NCBI GenBank assembly: GCA_032622095.1
Contig: CP136067.1
Coordinates: 176,550,556-176,614,555, forward strand
DNA length: 64,000 nt
Reading direction: 5' to 3'
Source: Siphonodentalium dalli
Lineage: Eukaryota > Mollusca > Scaphopoda > Gadilida > Siphonodentaliidae
Shown here: piece after piece, positions 19,533 through 30,113 of the stretch
How positions within the stretch are numbered: position 1 is the stretch's first letter
Layout: each line of letters opens with the position of its first letter
The notes under the pieces: generated by a model
Seen by the model: only the letters and a program-made list of their open reading frames with translations
Databases searched by the model: none
What the model was told of the DNA's origin: nothing
Position numbers and translations under genes: made by a program

Positions 19533-20399
19533 ATGACCAGAGAACCGCAGGGGCCACCACTAGTTACTGGGGTGGATTCCCATTTCCACCGGGATAGAAT
19601 GTGTAAAAACTTCAACAAAGATCCACACACCACCACCGAGGAGCTATTGAAAACGGTTACCGTTTCGGTGAACTATCCTGTCCAGGTGAGAGGAGGGATA
19701 GAAGTGTATTGCGACCCGGACACCTACCCAGCAATTGGAGATTTGACCGTCAATCCCAATTGGGAAGTCGCTGTGGGATGCCATCCCAAAAAATACAACC
19801 AACTTAAATATATCGAGAAGATGACGGCGTTTAAGACGCTCATCCACCACCCTGCAGTTATTGCCGTGGGCAAGATTGGATTGGATAGGTCTCGGAAGAT
19901 GACCACAACAGAAATGGTGGAACAAGATGACATTTTCCGCGAATTGCTGAGGGCGGCAAGGACGACAGCTAAGCCATTTATCCTCCATATTAGGGGACCC
20001 GTAGATGACCCTTTGAGTCATGATGTCAGTTTCACTGCGCTTGAGACAGTGAGAAGCCAAACGTTTGAGGACCAGAGTTTACATTATCACTGCTTCCAGG
20101 GGTCCAAGCGCACGGTACATGCCTGGACGCATTCTCGACCAAATACCTTCTTTGGTTTCACTGGGGCATGCGCAACTTTCAGTGAAATACAGAAAGAGGG
20201 TGTCAGAGCAGTGCGAACTGACAGGTTGCTCTTGGAGTCAGATGCTCCGCATTTCGGGACACCAGGAAGGATGAACACCACACCCGCGGTTATCGGCGAG
20301 GTGGCGGTAGAGATTGGGAAGATAATAGGGATGGACCCCAAAGAGGTTCTGAGAATAACAGCCGTTAATGCTCGGGTGCTTTATGGAATTATGGTTTAA
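19533..20399 (+). CDS. TatD-family metal-dependent hydrolase domain of the element 1 accessory ORF
   Basis: 288 aa, complete TatD-like TIM barrel: 'GVDSHFHRD' (metal-binding H17, H19), 'VAVGCHPK', 'GKIGLDRS', 'FILHIRG' (H152), 'YHCFQG' (H186), 'FFGFTG' and 'LLLESDAPHF' (D237). Family members are DNases/exonucleases acting through two metal ions; nearest to TATDN2-type proteins by eye. The metal-bridging Glu of the usual GEIGLD motif is Lys (K114, codon AAG at 19872-19874), so this copy is probably catalytically damaged. The ATG is in phase with the RS-rich frame across the nested transposon, so it was likely the C-terminal domain of one larger protein. Being inside the LTRs, it is an element gene rather than a host neighbour. 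Confidence 0.85.
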   Translation: MTREPQGPPLVTGVDSHFHRDRMCKNFNKDPHTTTEELLKTVTVSVNYPVQVRGGIEVYCDPDTYPAIGDLTVNPNWEVAVGCHPKKYNQLKYIEKMTAFKTLIHHPAVIAVGKIGLDRSRKMTTTEMVEQDDIFRELLRAARTTAKPFILHIRGPVDDPLSHDVSFTALETVRSQTFEDQSLHYHCFQGSKRTVHAWTHSRPNTFFGFTGACATFSEIQKEGVRAVRTDRLLLESDAPHFGTPGRMNTTPAVIGEVAVEIGKIIGMDPKEVLRITAVNARVLYGIMV

Positions 20400-20401
20400 A
20401 A

Positions 20402-20540
20402 TTGGCTTAGTATTTTCAAATATTCCGAGCATCAAAGATTACCGTTGAATGCATAATGAGTACCGTTTAGTATTTTCAAAATATTCCGAGCATCAAAGAT
20501 TACCGTTGAATGCATAACGATTACCGTTGAATGATACTGG
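20402..20540 (+). repeat. About 60-bp tandem repeat in the element 1 3' untranslated region
   Basis: 'agtattttcaaatattccga' followed by 'gcatcaaagattaccgttga' occurs twice in tandem (from about 20408 and 20468), with a degraded third copy after 20560 ('ccccgagcatcaatggaaga'). Confidence 0.75.
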
Positions 20541-20986
20541 TAATCTCAAAAGTAGATTTAACCCCGAGCATCAATGGAAGATTACTGTTTTATGGCTCAT
20601 GTATCAAGTATTTCCAACCGAGCCTCAAAGATTAGCGTAGAGTGGTGCAGTTAACTACCTTGTCAGTTTAAATTGGCATTTGTGTGGAAATAGATCTATT
20701 TCTAAAACAAATTATCGTTTTTCACATACCGTAGGCTATCTACGACGGTTGATCTTAAATTTTCAACAATTATCTAAAGTGGCATCAGTGATATATCATC
20801 CTCATCTCACGAAAACAATCAGCAATTGTACACCAACCTGGTCTGGTATTTTAATTTTTTATTACTTATGTAAATTCGAACGTAAAGTCAGTTATTGCCT
20901 CCAAGTATTGTAAACCAGCTAGGTATGGTCCAAATTACTTTTTATTTCTGTGGATTCTGTGTTCCCCATTGGAAGTGTAAATTTTT

Positions 20987-21000
20987 AAAGAGGGGAATAG
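20987..21000 (+). other. Element 1 polypurine tract
   Basis: AAAGAGGGGAATAG abuts the 3' LTR at 21001, the expected site of plus-strand priming. It also fixes the LTR start at TGTTG. Confidence 0.75.
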
Positions 21001-21314
21001 TGTTGTGAAATTACAATAAACATTAGAATCTGGCGCCACCTATCGGCAGTAATCATCTGGCTGGAAGCACCAGCCTGGTGTATTTGTTATTGGTCAACAG
21101 CGACGCCTAACGGAGCCCGGGAAATGGAGGAACCAGTTTCCGGGAGTTGAGAGGTCAGACAAAATCTTCGACCAAAACAAACAACCTGTGAATTATTCTT
21201 GATATATTGAAATCGCCATTCATCGTCTTATTTCGTCAACCATATCTAGTAAGTATAATATCCTTTGCTTTATTATATATTATTCTTGTATGTAATACTC
21301 GTATTTTCACATCA
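21001..21314 (+). repeat. Element 1 3' LTR
   Basis: 314 bp, the same length as the 5' LTR with about seven substitutions. Followed by TTAA at 21315-21318. Confidence 0.93.
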
Positions 21315-21318
21315 TTAA

Positions 21319-22449
21319 TGCATGGCTGTTGATCACCATGAGTTAACACGAATTTTATTGTCAATGCAAACTGTCTTGTAATTTTTTTTAATTATGTATA
21401 CCTTTAAAATAGAACTCCCGTGGACTTTATACCGACATGCAGGCATTGCATCTTTGTTTAATGCTGGTTTAATTCACCTTCTTAACTCCGTTCTTCTCTG
21501 ACAACCAGTATATTGTTAAAGCGTACACAGAAGGTCCCGAAAAGTTATTCAGCTGCATGCATGTGCATTGTGACAAACTGTGGATAGAGCTGAGTGGAGA
21601 CTTTTCAATCCACTAAGCTATCCAATATATGTGTATGTGTCCACAACCCCATATAATATACATGCAGGCCCGAATCAAATCTCGTGATATAACTAACACA
21701 ATGTACATGGATGTGACACATATTCAATCTGCTTTTATATATAATCTCGAATCTTTTATCGAACTCGTTGCGGACGGCGCAAAGTTATGTATCCTTGCGC
21801 CATCCGCAACTCATTCGATAAAAGAGTCTCGTGATGCGCACTGTGTTCTGTCTATATATGCACTTCATGTTAAACTTTCGAAATTTATAGCATGGGATGC
21901 AGACATTCTGTTATATTTCCCTCATTGCCACTACATGGTTTTAGCCCCGTGTTTAAATTTTTGCGTTATTCCGATTGCGTGGTAGATCTGTCGCTTACAT
22001 CCTGCTAATCGTTGTACGGACTACAGCCATATTACACCCATTCATTATTGTTAATCAAACAAAACCACCCATTTTATCTTTCAGAAATCACACATTCGAT
22101 TCTGCCGAATAGAAAGAAGACGACTATCCGGGAGGCAGAAAGAATGCACGATATCGACAGAACGTAATTCGTTCCTCAAAGGGACTCTCGGAGTCCGATG
22201 GGAAAAGGCCAGGTGCAATCAATCAAAGATGTTTCCACACAAGAAGATGGGTCTATATGATGTTGATCAATAATTAATAAAACAATAAAATAATGTTACA
22301 AGATTCGCTTTTTATTCAATATTAAAACAACCAGGCATCTCGCCATTAAAAATAAACAACAGATGTGTGTAAATAAACAACCAGACATCGTCATAAACTA
22401 TAAAAAATATGTGAAAAAGTTAAAAAAAACAACATTATTGTCAACATGG
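21319..22449. other. Non-coding, with one 35-bp imperfect hairpin
   Basis: No gene. At 21746-21831 an imperfect inverted repeat has arms of about 36 bp around 'cttttatcgaactcgttgcg' and its complement, with a loop of about 10 bp. Confidence 0.5.
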
Positions 22450-22800
22450 TTAAAGGGGGACTGCACACTAAATCCAGCCATTTATGGGGCCATCTTCTAT
22501 TATACTCAACAGAAAATATGCAACAAATAAATGAATTTTAACCAGGAATATGAGTGCAAAATAACTCATGCGCTCTATGATAGACGTAAACAACATGGTA
22601 ATTATAATGAAACTTAGGTGATGGTTCGCTAAACTCATTTTCATTATAATTACCATGCTGTTTACATCGTTTATAGAGCACATGAGTGTATTTTGCACTC
22701 ACCCTGGCTCAAAATTCATTCATTTGTTGCATATATTCTGTTGAGTATAATAGGAGATGGCACCATACATGGATGGATTTTGTGTACAGTCCCTCTTTAA
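22450..22800. mobile_element. TTAA-flanked MITE, family A, copy 1
   Basis: Terminal inverted repeats start TTAAAGGGGGACTGCACACT and end in the reverse with TTTAA. The interior is largely palindromic around 22600-22640 ('attataattaccatg' arms). It abuts the next family member and shares its TTAA. Confidence 0.7.
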
Positions 22801-23519
22801 ATGGGTACTGTACACTAAATCCGGCCATTTATGAGAGAATCTCCTTTTATACTCTACAGAATATATGCAATAAATGAATGAAAGTGAGCCATTGGTTAGT
22901 ACAAAATACACTCGTATGCTCTATAGACTACGAACGATGCAAACAACTTGCTAATTTTAACCCTTTACCCAACAGAAGGGCCCTGTGCCAATGCATTCTC
23001 TTATATATGCGAGTCGACCATAGGTCGCCTCGCATATATAAGAGAATGCATTGGCTTAACACATTAAAAATTATAAAATTGTTAAAGAATGTAAGAAAAA
23101 ATGGTAAAAAGTGTCAATGCATTCCCTTATATATGCGAGGCGACCTATGGTCGACTCGCATATATAAGAGAATGCATTGGCACAGGGCATAACTGTAACT
23201 ATCACAATGTGGTCAAGGGGCCGGTTCCAATGATATCCATATTTGTATGGTTCTATTGAGACAGACCGAAGATATTTTAGGCTGTTGAAGCTTTGTTTGG
23301 CCGGTTTGTTGGGTAAAGGGTTAATGAAAATGAATTTATGACCCCAGTTATAAATTCATTTGCATTGTAGCTACCATTTTGTTTGCATCGTTCACGGAGC
23401 ACCAGTGTATTTTGCGCTAACCCGTTGCTCAAATTCATTCATTTGTTGCATATATTATTTTGAGTATAAAATGAGATGGTCACACAAATGACCGGATTTA
23501 GTGTATAGTACCCGTTGAA
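22797..23519. mobile_element. TTAA-type MITE, family A, copy 2 (with nested MITE)
   Basis: Begins TTAAATGGGTACTGTACACT and ends with the inverse ('gtgtatagtacccgtt'). The interior matches copy 1 ('ccatttatg', 'attcatttgttgcatatat'). It is split by a piggyBac-like MITE at 22961-23320. A third, right-truncated relative is at about 52524-52805. Confidence 0.7.
22961..23320. mobile_element. piggyBac-like hairpin MITE, family B, copy 1
   Basis: Flanked by TTAA at 22957-22960 and 23321-23324. The ends are CCCTTTACCCAACA / TGTTGGGTAAAGGG. TTAA targets and CCCT/CCYT termini are the piggyBac hallmark. The interior holds two near-perfect hairpins of about 68 bp, each built from 'gccaatgcattctcttatat' arms around 'gcgaggcgacc' and 'ggtcgactcgc'. 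An inverted full copy is at 40816-41207 and a half copy at 27309-27528. Confidence 0.85.
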
Positions 23520-23561
23520 CATTCTGACTGGACAATACCTGAAGATAAAAAGCCAGGCCAC

Positions 23562-23775
23562 CGCGACGCGGCCATATTGGATTTACCCAGGCCCCGTTCC
23601 GCGGTTTAAGTGCTACAGGTCAAAGTTCTGGCGGTGCATTCCATATTGAATATTCATGATTCCATATTTGGAGCTTTTGAATATTCGCGATTTCAATATA
23701 TGGAATGCACTTCCAGAACTTTGACCAGTAGCACTTAAACCGCGGAATATGGTGAACCCAATATGGCCGCGACTC
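23562..23775. mobile_element. About 210-bp foldback MITE
   Basis: Arms of about 95 bp: left contains 'ccgcggtttaagtgctacag' and 'gtcaaagttctgg'; right has the complements 'ccagaactttgac' and 'tagcacttaaaccgcgg'. The outermost 'ggccatattgg' pairs with 'ccaatatggcc'. The centre is AT-rich with 'gaatatt' repeats. No coding sequence. Confidence 0.7.
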
Positions 23776-23947
23776 GGTGATCTCGCTTATTCAGTTAATT
23801 GAAGATGCATTCTGCATTTGATGATACATTTCTGACAAAATATAACTATGAAAACTTCATTTAGCAACGTTCTAACAAACGCATTTCTTCTTATGTCGAT
23901 ATAGATTGCTTTCGAGCCTATATAGTTTACCACATTCGCACCGATAC

Positions 23948-24153
23948 CTCCGGCCCCGCTATGAATATCCATGTGCCCTTTCAATCGGACCTTGGTACGA
24001 AATTCTGCACCGCATTCAATGCATTTGAAGGTTGGATCGCTGTGTTTCAGTCGTTCGTGCCTTCTGTCGTGCCTTCTGACATATGTTGCACTCGCAATTT
24101 TTTTTGGGCATTTATCACAAACGTACCTCCCTTCGTCTCCGTGTTTGCTGCAC
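23948..24153 (-). CDS. Putative internal exon with two C2H2 zinc fingers
   Basis: On the minus strand a 206-nt open stretch is bounded by a good acceptor (pyrimidine-rich, TTTTAG) and a donor (GGAG then GTATCG). It encodes two adjacent classical C2H2 fingers: 'YVCDKCPKK...YVRRHDRRH' and 'FKCIECGAEF...LKGHMDIH'. Such fingers bind DNA. The frame runs past the donor without further finger, consistent with an intron. No partner exon was recognised in the MITE-rich flanks, so it may be a distant multi-exon gene or a stranded fragment. Confidence 0.5.
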
Positions 24154-24164
24154 CTAAAACACAA

Positions 24165-25110
24165 CGAAGAATAGTTTACTTGTTGTCATATGATATATCA
24201 CTGACGTATAATCAATATAAATTACCATGACAAATCAATCACCCAAACTAAATCGCACTATGTGTCGCTTGGCCAGGTGGAAATTTATCATGCTGGTCAT
24301 TGTAATATATGGGGGCGCCGCTCTTTTATCATGTTGGAATATTAAATTGACCAATGAGAATGGAGATCTACTAACCGGAGGTGATGGCATATTAGGTTCA
24401 CCGTGAATGACAGCGACCCCATATTGAAAGCCCCGGTGGGTATATGGGGACAACAGACACCATCTTGTTTTTCTTGGAACTCGCGATATTTTCTGTGCAT
24501 TTTGGTGCCAATAAAAGGGAAATATGTCGGAAATCATTTTCCGCTAATTAAAAAAAAAATAGCGACATGTATAGCCAAACCTGCTTGTGATATATTTAAG
24601 GAATTTTAAAGACTCATAAATTAACGACATACTTAGTTTGTTGTCCCTTAAACGACATAACTTACTTGAATCTAATGAACTTCGTAGGCCTACAAGTAAT
24701 TCAAAATCTGAACGTGAATGCATGAACACATCGCTACATGACTCTTAGTTGTCGGCTGCGGTGGCAAGAGAGGCTTAGCGAGATGAATATCAGGCTCGGC
24801 TAGCGCCTCGCCGGATAATTATCTCACTTTGCCTCACATGCCACCGTATCCGGCAACAAATCGTCCTGCAACTTAAAATATTTGTACATTATACCATATG
24901 GAAAGCGTATTAAACGCTTATCCAACTTCCTCGGTGAATCATGGAACACCGCCATCTTGGGTCAAATGTAATTCTTTTCAGTTTTAAATGTATTGTTAAT
25001 ACTGCGTTATTTTCTAGAACATGGCACAATGGAGCCATTACGGGGATAAAATGACAACCATCCAATACATCCATGATATTACCCATATACATATGGTATA
25101 ATTATGTAAC
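24165..25110. other. Non-coding
   Basis: No gene supported. The C2H2 exon flank and AT-rich unique-looking sequence occupy it. Confidence 0.35.
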
Positions 25111-25625
25111 AATGTTCAAAACCGCCAAGCTCGATTATATTTGTGAAGAATGATAATCATTTTACATGAAAACTAGCTGGAACGTGTTTTAGAAACGAGA
25201 AATCGGCCGAAATTCAGCTTTATATTTTGATTTAAAATTCGAGCTTGGCGGTTCGGTGGTCGGTCATCAAAATGTCAAAAATTCTTCGTATATAATGTTC
25301 AAAACCGCCAAGCTCGAGTATATTTGTGATGAATGATAATCATTGTACACGTTTTTACATGAAAACTAGCTGGAACGTGTTTTATAAACGAGAAATCGGC
25401 GAAAATTCAGCTTCATATTTTGATTTAAAATTCGAGCTTGGCGGTTCGATGGTCGGTCATCTAAAAGTCAAAAATTCTTCGTATATAATGTTCAAAACCG
25501 CCAAGCTCGACTATGAGAGTGATAAATGATAACCATTCAACATGTTTCGAATAAAAAACTTAGTCCAACTGGTGTTTAAAAAGAGAAATAGACCAAAAAT
25601 CGACAAGAAATCTGGGTAAAAAGAC
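25111..25625. repeat. Tandem repeat, about 180-200 bp unit, 2.6 copies
   Basis: Units start at about 25111, 25288 and 25485 with 'atgttcaaaaccgccaagct'. Each full unit ends 'gtcaaaaattcttcgtatat'. Each unit holds an inverted pair, 'ccgccaagctcg' and 'cgagcttggcgg', about 110 bp apart. The first two units also share 'gaaaactagctggaacgtgt'. Isolated 'ccgccaagctt' words follow at 25795 and 25830. Confidence 0.8.
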
Positions 25626-27308
25626 AATGTTTTGATTTTGTGACCACGCCCCCTATTAACCAACCAATCGGGGACATTACTGCCACTATTGTCGATTAAT
25701 TTACGAAAATGGGCCATATAAGTAATTAACTGGTGCTATTCCCGCATAATTCATGCGAAAACAGCGTTTAAAAGGCTTTATAAAAATTTCAAACCGCCAA
25801 GCTTGTCTTTTAGTCATCTGCCTTAAAAACTGCCAAGCTTGCATTTTAGCCACTCTCACCAATCGGGCGACATCGGGCATGGAATTCCCAAGACAAGGGG
25901 ATTTCCTTCAACCGGTGCCGATTCCAGTAAATCCCGCCCAATAGTTATAAATAGCACAATAATTTTTCCGCGGCATGGCTAATGTTTACAAATTCAGTTT
26001 TACGACAACAAATTTAACACTGAAATGCGTATTTAAAGAGTGCAGAATTTACCAATATTACTTAATATGACAAATATAATTGAATCTTTTTAAGAAATTC
26101 AACATTTAGTACCGAATAATGTAGAAGTCGCGATGTCGTAAATTTATTTAATTTCGAAATTAACTTCGAAATTAAACACAGAAAATATATCTTGTGTCGA
26201 TTCATAAACACAATTAAAGTTTGTTAAACGTGATTAATCTCAGTTAAAATAATGTCACCAGCGCAGAAGATATTCTGAGAGAATGCGTATTATCAATTGT
26301 CCCAGGAAACGAAAGGCTTTCGCGGAAAGAAAACTCTTACGCGGAAACGAAACCGAAACTACATTATGTCAATCAAAGTTATTTTTAAAGACAAATGTGG
26401 GCGGTGACGTCATTTAGCAGGGGTTTCTCTGTGGACGTTATTTATAGTGACAGTAATACGACAAATAGCGGTATTACTTCTTTGGAAGTCATACCTTTCT
26501 CGGGAATTAACATTCAACGGCTCTCACACCTGGTCACATTGAAAAAGTTGAAAGGTACCTCTTTAGATTCATTCACTCACATCATTTTTTTCATGTTGGA
26601 ACACACTATATAGAAGATACCACAGAAGGGGACATCAAGGCATATTCTCCGAGTTTAATCACCAATATCAGCTAAAATAATATTTTTATCTCTGATACTT
26701 AGACCAAAGGATTTTGAAACATATGGTCAGACGTTAGGAAGGTGAACGATAGTTTGAGTCAGGTGTGTGCAGAAAGAAATGTTCAATTCGCTAAATTATA
26801 TCGAATTTTCTTTGCCAAGGGAGCTCCTTTGTCAGGGCTGTATGGGAAAGAGAGACTCTATCCAAATTTCGAGGGTAGAAGGCGTATTAGATGTTTTCTT
26901 ATTCAAGTCGTTAACAGATTAACATAATTAAGTTGAACTTGAGCATGCAGGTTTCCCAGTGTGAGCATGGTTTGAACGGTTGCATGGCGACCGTTGGCCA
27001 GTTGGAGAGAGAGAGAGAATCCTTATCCTGGTTCCAACTCCAACAAGGGTCTCATTGTGTGACTTGTTTGCTTTGGTTTAATTTCTTGTTATTTCTTTGG
27101 CGGCCTGCGGCTTGGCGGCTAAATTTAAGGAATAGGTTAAAAGTTTTAGTATTTTAATAATCAAATTGTCATTTTACCACTGGTGCCTTCTGGTTTGGAT
27201 GGGTGTATGGGCTTTTGAAATACATGTTCTATCATGTCTAATTATGCATGTATATATTGTACCCGTGTCTGTTGAATATAATTTAAAGCATGCTTTGTGG
27301 TTTTTTTT
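25626..27308. other. Non-coding
   Basis: I see no supported gene, RNA gene or element boundary. There is a short GA run at about 27007-27018. Confidence 0.35.
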
Positions 27309-27528
27309 AGGCCAATGCATTCTCTTATATATGCGAGGCGACCTATGGTCGACTCGCATATATAAGAGAATGCATTGGCACAGGGTATAACTGTAACTAT
27401 CACAATGTGGTCAAGGAGCCGGTTCCAATGATATCCATATTTGTATGGTTCTATTGAGACAGACCGAAGATATTTTAGGCTGTTGAAGCTTTATTTGGCC
27501 GGTTTTGGCCGTTTTGTTGGGTAAAGGG
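27309..27528. mobile_element. piggyBac-like hairpin MITE, family B, truncated copy
   Basis: Only one of the two 68-bp hairpins and the long arm to TGTTGGGTAAAGGG and TTAA (27529-27532) are present. The left end is lost after a T run. It is otherwise very close to 23110-23320. Confidence 0.8.
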
Positions 27529-27532
27529 TTAA

Positions 27533-28615
27533 TTGCATGTTAAGGGTTAAAAAAATCACAGCTTTCTCATATTTTGTTATTACCAGTCAATCAAGCAGTA
27601 AAGCCAAACACTCAAAACAATGGACAGAAGTTTACTTATTTCTGACATCTTAGTATATTGTGTCTAAATAGTTAAAACTATCACCAAAATATGAATATAA
27701 TATTGGAAGGAATGTTTATGCTTGACCATATGATATCTTTTCTTCATATTTTTATCTTATTTGTTTCTGTTCGGTCTTTAATAAAACCGGGGGAGTGGAT
27801 GGCAAAGCTAGAACTTTGAAGCTCTGTATCTTGGTCATCGTCAGACATATTTTAATGATCTTCGGTATGTTGATGAACCAATGTGGGGGAAAGAGTATTT
27901 ACAAACAGCGGGTTTCGTCTATTGATTTTTTCAACAGTTACGGGCCTTATTGAGTAATGGGACTTAGATGCGTGAAAATGGATTTTAATCTTTGTATGGC
28001 TAAATCCTTCGACTCACCGCACAGACCACACCCCTCGTCCGATTATCACCATACTTCAAATGGATCTCTTTGGAGTGGTGTCTAGATGGGAGCTGTTTTC
28101 CCAATTTAAACAAAAAACTAAAAACATGGCCACCAGCAGCCATCTTGTTCAGCTGGAAATGTGAGTAAACATCTATTAAATTTTCACCGACCAGATTGCT
28201 ACAATTTTGTTTATATGATTAATAATTTAATTAAATTAAATTAATTATTAGTGACCTTTTAAGACATCTGATGTCAACGGGATTTATCTAATAAGATTCC
28301 CCGGGTCAAATTACTCATATGTGCAAATTTTCAGCTCCGGTGGTCCATTCGTTTCTGTATAAACAATCAGGTGATAAAAGCCTATTGCAACAGCATTTCA
28401 GGTTTGACACTGTGTGTCGCTAGTAGTACTTAATGTGACGTCACATGAAGGAAGATTAACGATTCAGACCGCATAATCCATAATGTAATAATCAATCGCA
28501 TGAATCGCCATAACTTCAGTTATAGGGGCGACCTATCACAATTATTTTCGACAACTTGCTCAGTGGATTAGCTGGCATCGATATTGACTGAGAACAATTA
28601 CACCGGTGTAATCCT
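27533..28615. other. Non-coding
   Basis: No gene seen. A short 'attaaattaaattaattatt' AT run sits at about 28227-28252. Confidence 0.35.
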
Positions 28616-28619
28616 TTAA

Positions 28620-28757
28620 CCCTTCCATCATTGAATCTTCCTGAAATGTTGGGAAACCCTGTGCCAATGCATCTCCCTATGAGATACTCACATATAGGAG
28701 AATGCACTGACACATGGTCTTTAATACTGCACCATTGCGGCTCCCGTCATGAAAGGG
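28620..28757. mobile_element. Short TTAA-flanked MITE, family C
   Basis: Flanked by TTAA at 28616-28619 and 28758-28761, with ends CCCTTCCATCA / TCATGAAAGGG. Its core 'cctgtgccaatgcat' and 'gagaatgcactgacacatgg' is related to the family B hairpin. A longer relative (about 52240-52500) begins ttaaCCATTCCATGACTGGA. Confidence 0.65.
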
Positions 28758-28820
28758 TTAAAACAACTTTTCCAGAACCGCAAGACCGAATGAGGTCATA
28801 TTTGTTGGGAGAGTACATAG

Positions 28821-28912
28821 CACAGGTCCCTGGCACAATAGACCCCCACCACCCAAAGAAGTATACATATATGTTTTTGGGTGGTGGGGGTCTATTGTGC
28901 CAGGCACCTGTG
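28821..28912. repeat. 92-nt near-perfect hairpin
   Basis: Arms of 37 bp with a single mismatch: left begins CACAGGT and contains 'ggcacaatagacccccacca'; right is its complement. The loop is 18 nt around 'tatacatatat'. The geometry resembles an miRNA precursor or a tiny foldback element. Confidence 0.75.
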
Positions 28913-30113
28913 GTACCTATAGGTGACTGGGATTCAGTTTTGTGTTCAAATGGGGTCACCAGGTCAAATATGGGCGGAGCCAGGTACATAGCTATTTCCC
29001 GCCATATGAATTCTTAAAACGACTTCTTCTCAAGTTTCGTCAGACCGATATAGCTTATATTTGGTATGGAGGTTGGTTCCTTGTGTGACTGGGATTCAAA
29101 TTTGTCTGAATGGGGTCACCGGGTTAAATATGGGCAGAGCCTCATTCCGATTTTTTTGTTTCATACCAATCATTGGCAGATTCCAGTAGCTTTATAACGG
29201 TATATCTGGGGGGAAATCTGATGCTATATTCGTGATTATCTGGGACGATTTCCGTATATACCAAAAACAAAGCCCGCCATCCGTGCTCGCAGGGTTAATA
29301 CGTTAGAGTGAAATTGACATGACCTTGTGAAATCGACATGATACGTACCAAAGTTGCCATTGTACATTATTCCGAAAAACGCGCGTATTGATATGAAGTA
29401 TAAACAACTAGACTAACCGATTTTGTCATGTGAAATGCCCACATCGGTCCCATTAGAAAATAAACATGTGAATATATGACAGACAACATTGTTATATAGT
29501 TAGACGCGATCGACGATTTATTGCAACGATGACAACTATTTCGTTCGTCATTTGTGAATCGGCTATTGTTTACTAGTTACGAAATGTGCATGCCAGTTTC
29601 GCTTTGGGGGCCTTCTGTTTTGTTATGGAATGTGTTCGCATAATTAGTTGCTTATATTGCATGTTGCGCAACTCTGCGTCTGCAAGTGAGGTTATGTTGA
29701 AGGTTCTTCGTGATTAACATGTTCGAAGCTTATCTCCATGTGTATTAGCGTCCACAACTTCGTCCGTATTTATTTACTTGCAACGCGAAGCGTAACTGGT
29801 TGGTCGCCATTGTTTTAGTTGACACAAAACATGATGACGGATTGTTAAATTACCTCTCAGTTAAACAAGTAAAGCAGTCACGTGGGTGGTGTGAGATAGA
29901 TGGTCACGTGTTATGTGAGACAGGGAAATCTCACACAGCTATCGCACACGGGCTGCCTATGCTAAAATGTATAGGGGGTGGGAGAAATAACTTTCTGCGA
30001 TAGTAATTCTTAAAACAAATTCATCTCAAGACCATTGTTCACCAAAATCTAGGACTCAAGAATTTTGAACATTCAAACATAAAGATTTAAAAAAAATTGA
30101 AATCTAATATATA
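28913..30113. other. Non-coding
   Basis: No gene supported. A phrase 'gactgggattcagttttgtg...caaatggggtcacc' recurs at about 28925 and 29090, a diverged local duplication. Confidence 0.35.

Larger units (their letters stand above)
8859..21314 (+). mobile_element. Ty3/gypsy LTR retrotransposon (element 1) with PHD and TatD modules
   Basis: 12.46 kb including a 1.7-kb nested insertion. It has 314-bp LTRs at both ends (TG...CA), flanking TTAA (8855-8858, 21315-21318), a PBS-like site and a purine tract. Order: gag (HhH, Gln-rich, capsid, knuckle), protease, RT, RNase H, integrase, PHD finger, then a separate accessory gene (C2H2-like finger, RS-rich, TatD hydrolase). RT before RNase H before integrase places it in Ty3/gypsy. 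The coding frame is broken many times, often by one base in a homopolymer, so this copy is inactive unless those are assembly errors. The two LTRs differ at about seven positions (about 2%), so it is moderately young. Confidence 0.93.

Noticed and set aside
8859-21314. An env gene downstream of pol in element 1
   Set aside because: The downstream gene has no signal peptide, membrane segment or fusion-type features; its end is a TatD hydrolase.
23024-23180. Possible CRISPR-like repeat pattern
   Set aside because: Only two hairpin units, palindromic rather than spaced repeats, in an animal genome.
22878-23192. 104-aa frame with repeated 'YMRxDxxSxRIYKRMHW' peptide
   Set aside because: Translation of the MITE hairpins; the same peptide appears at other MITE copies (27166-27390).
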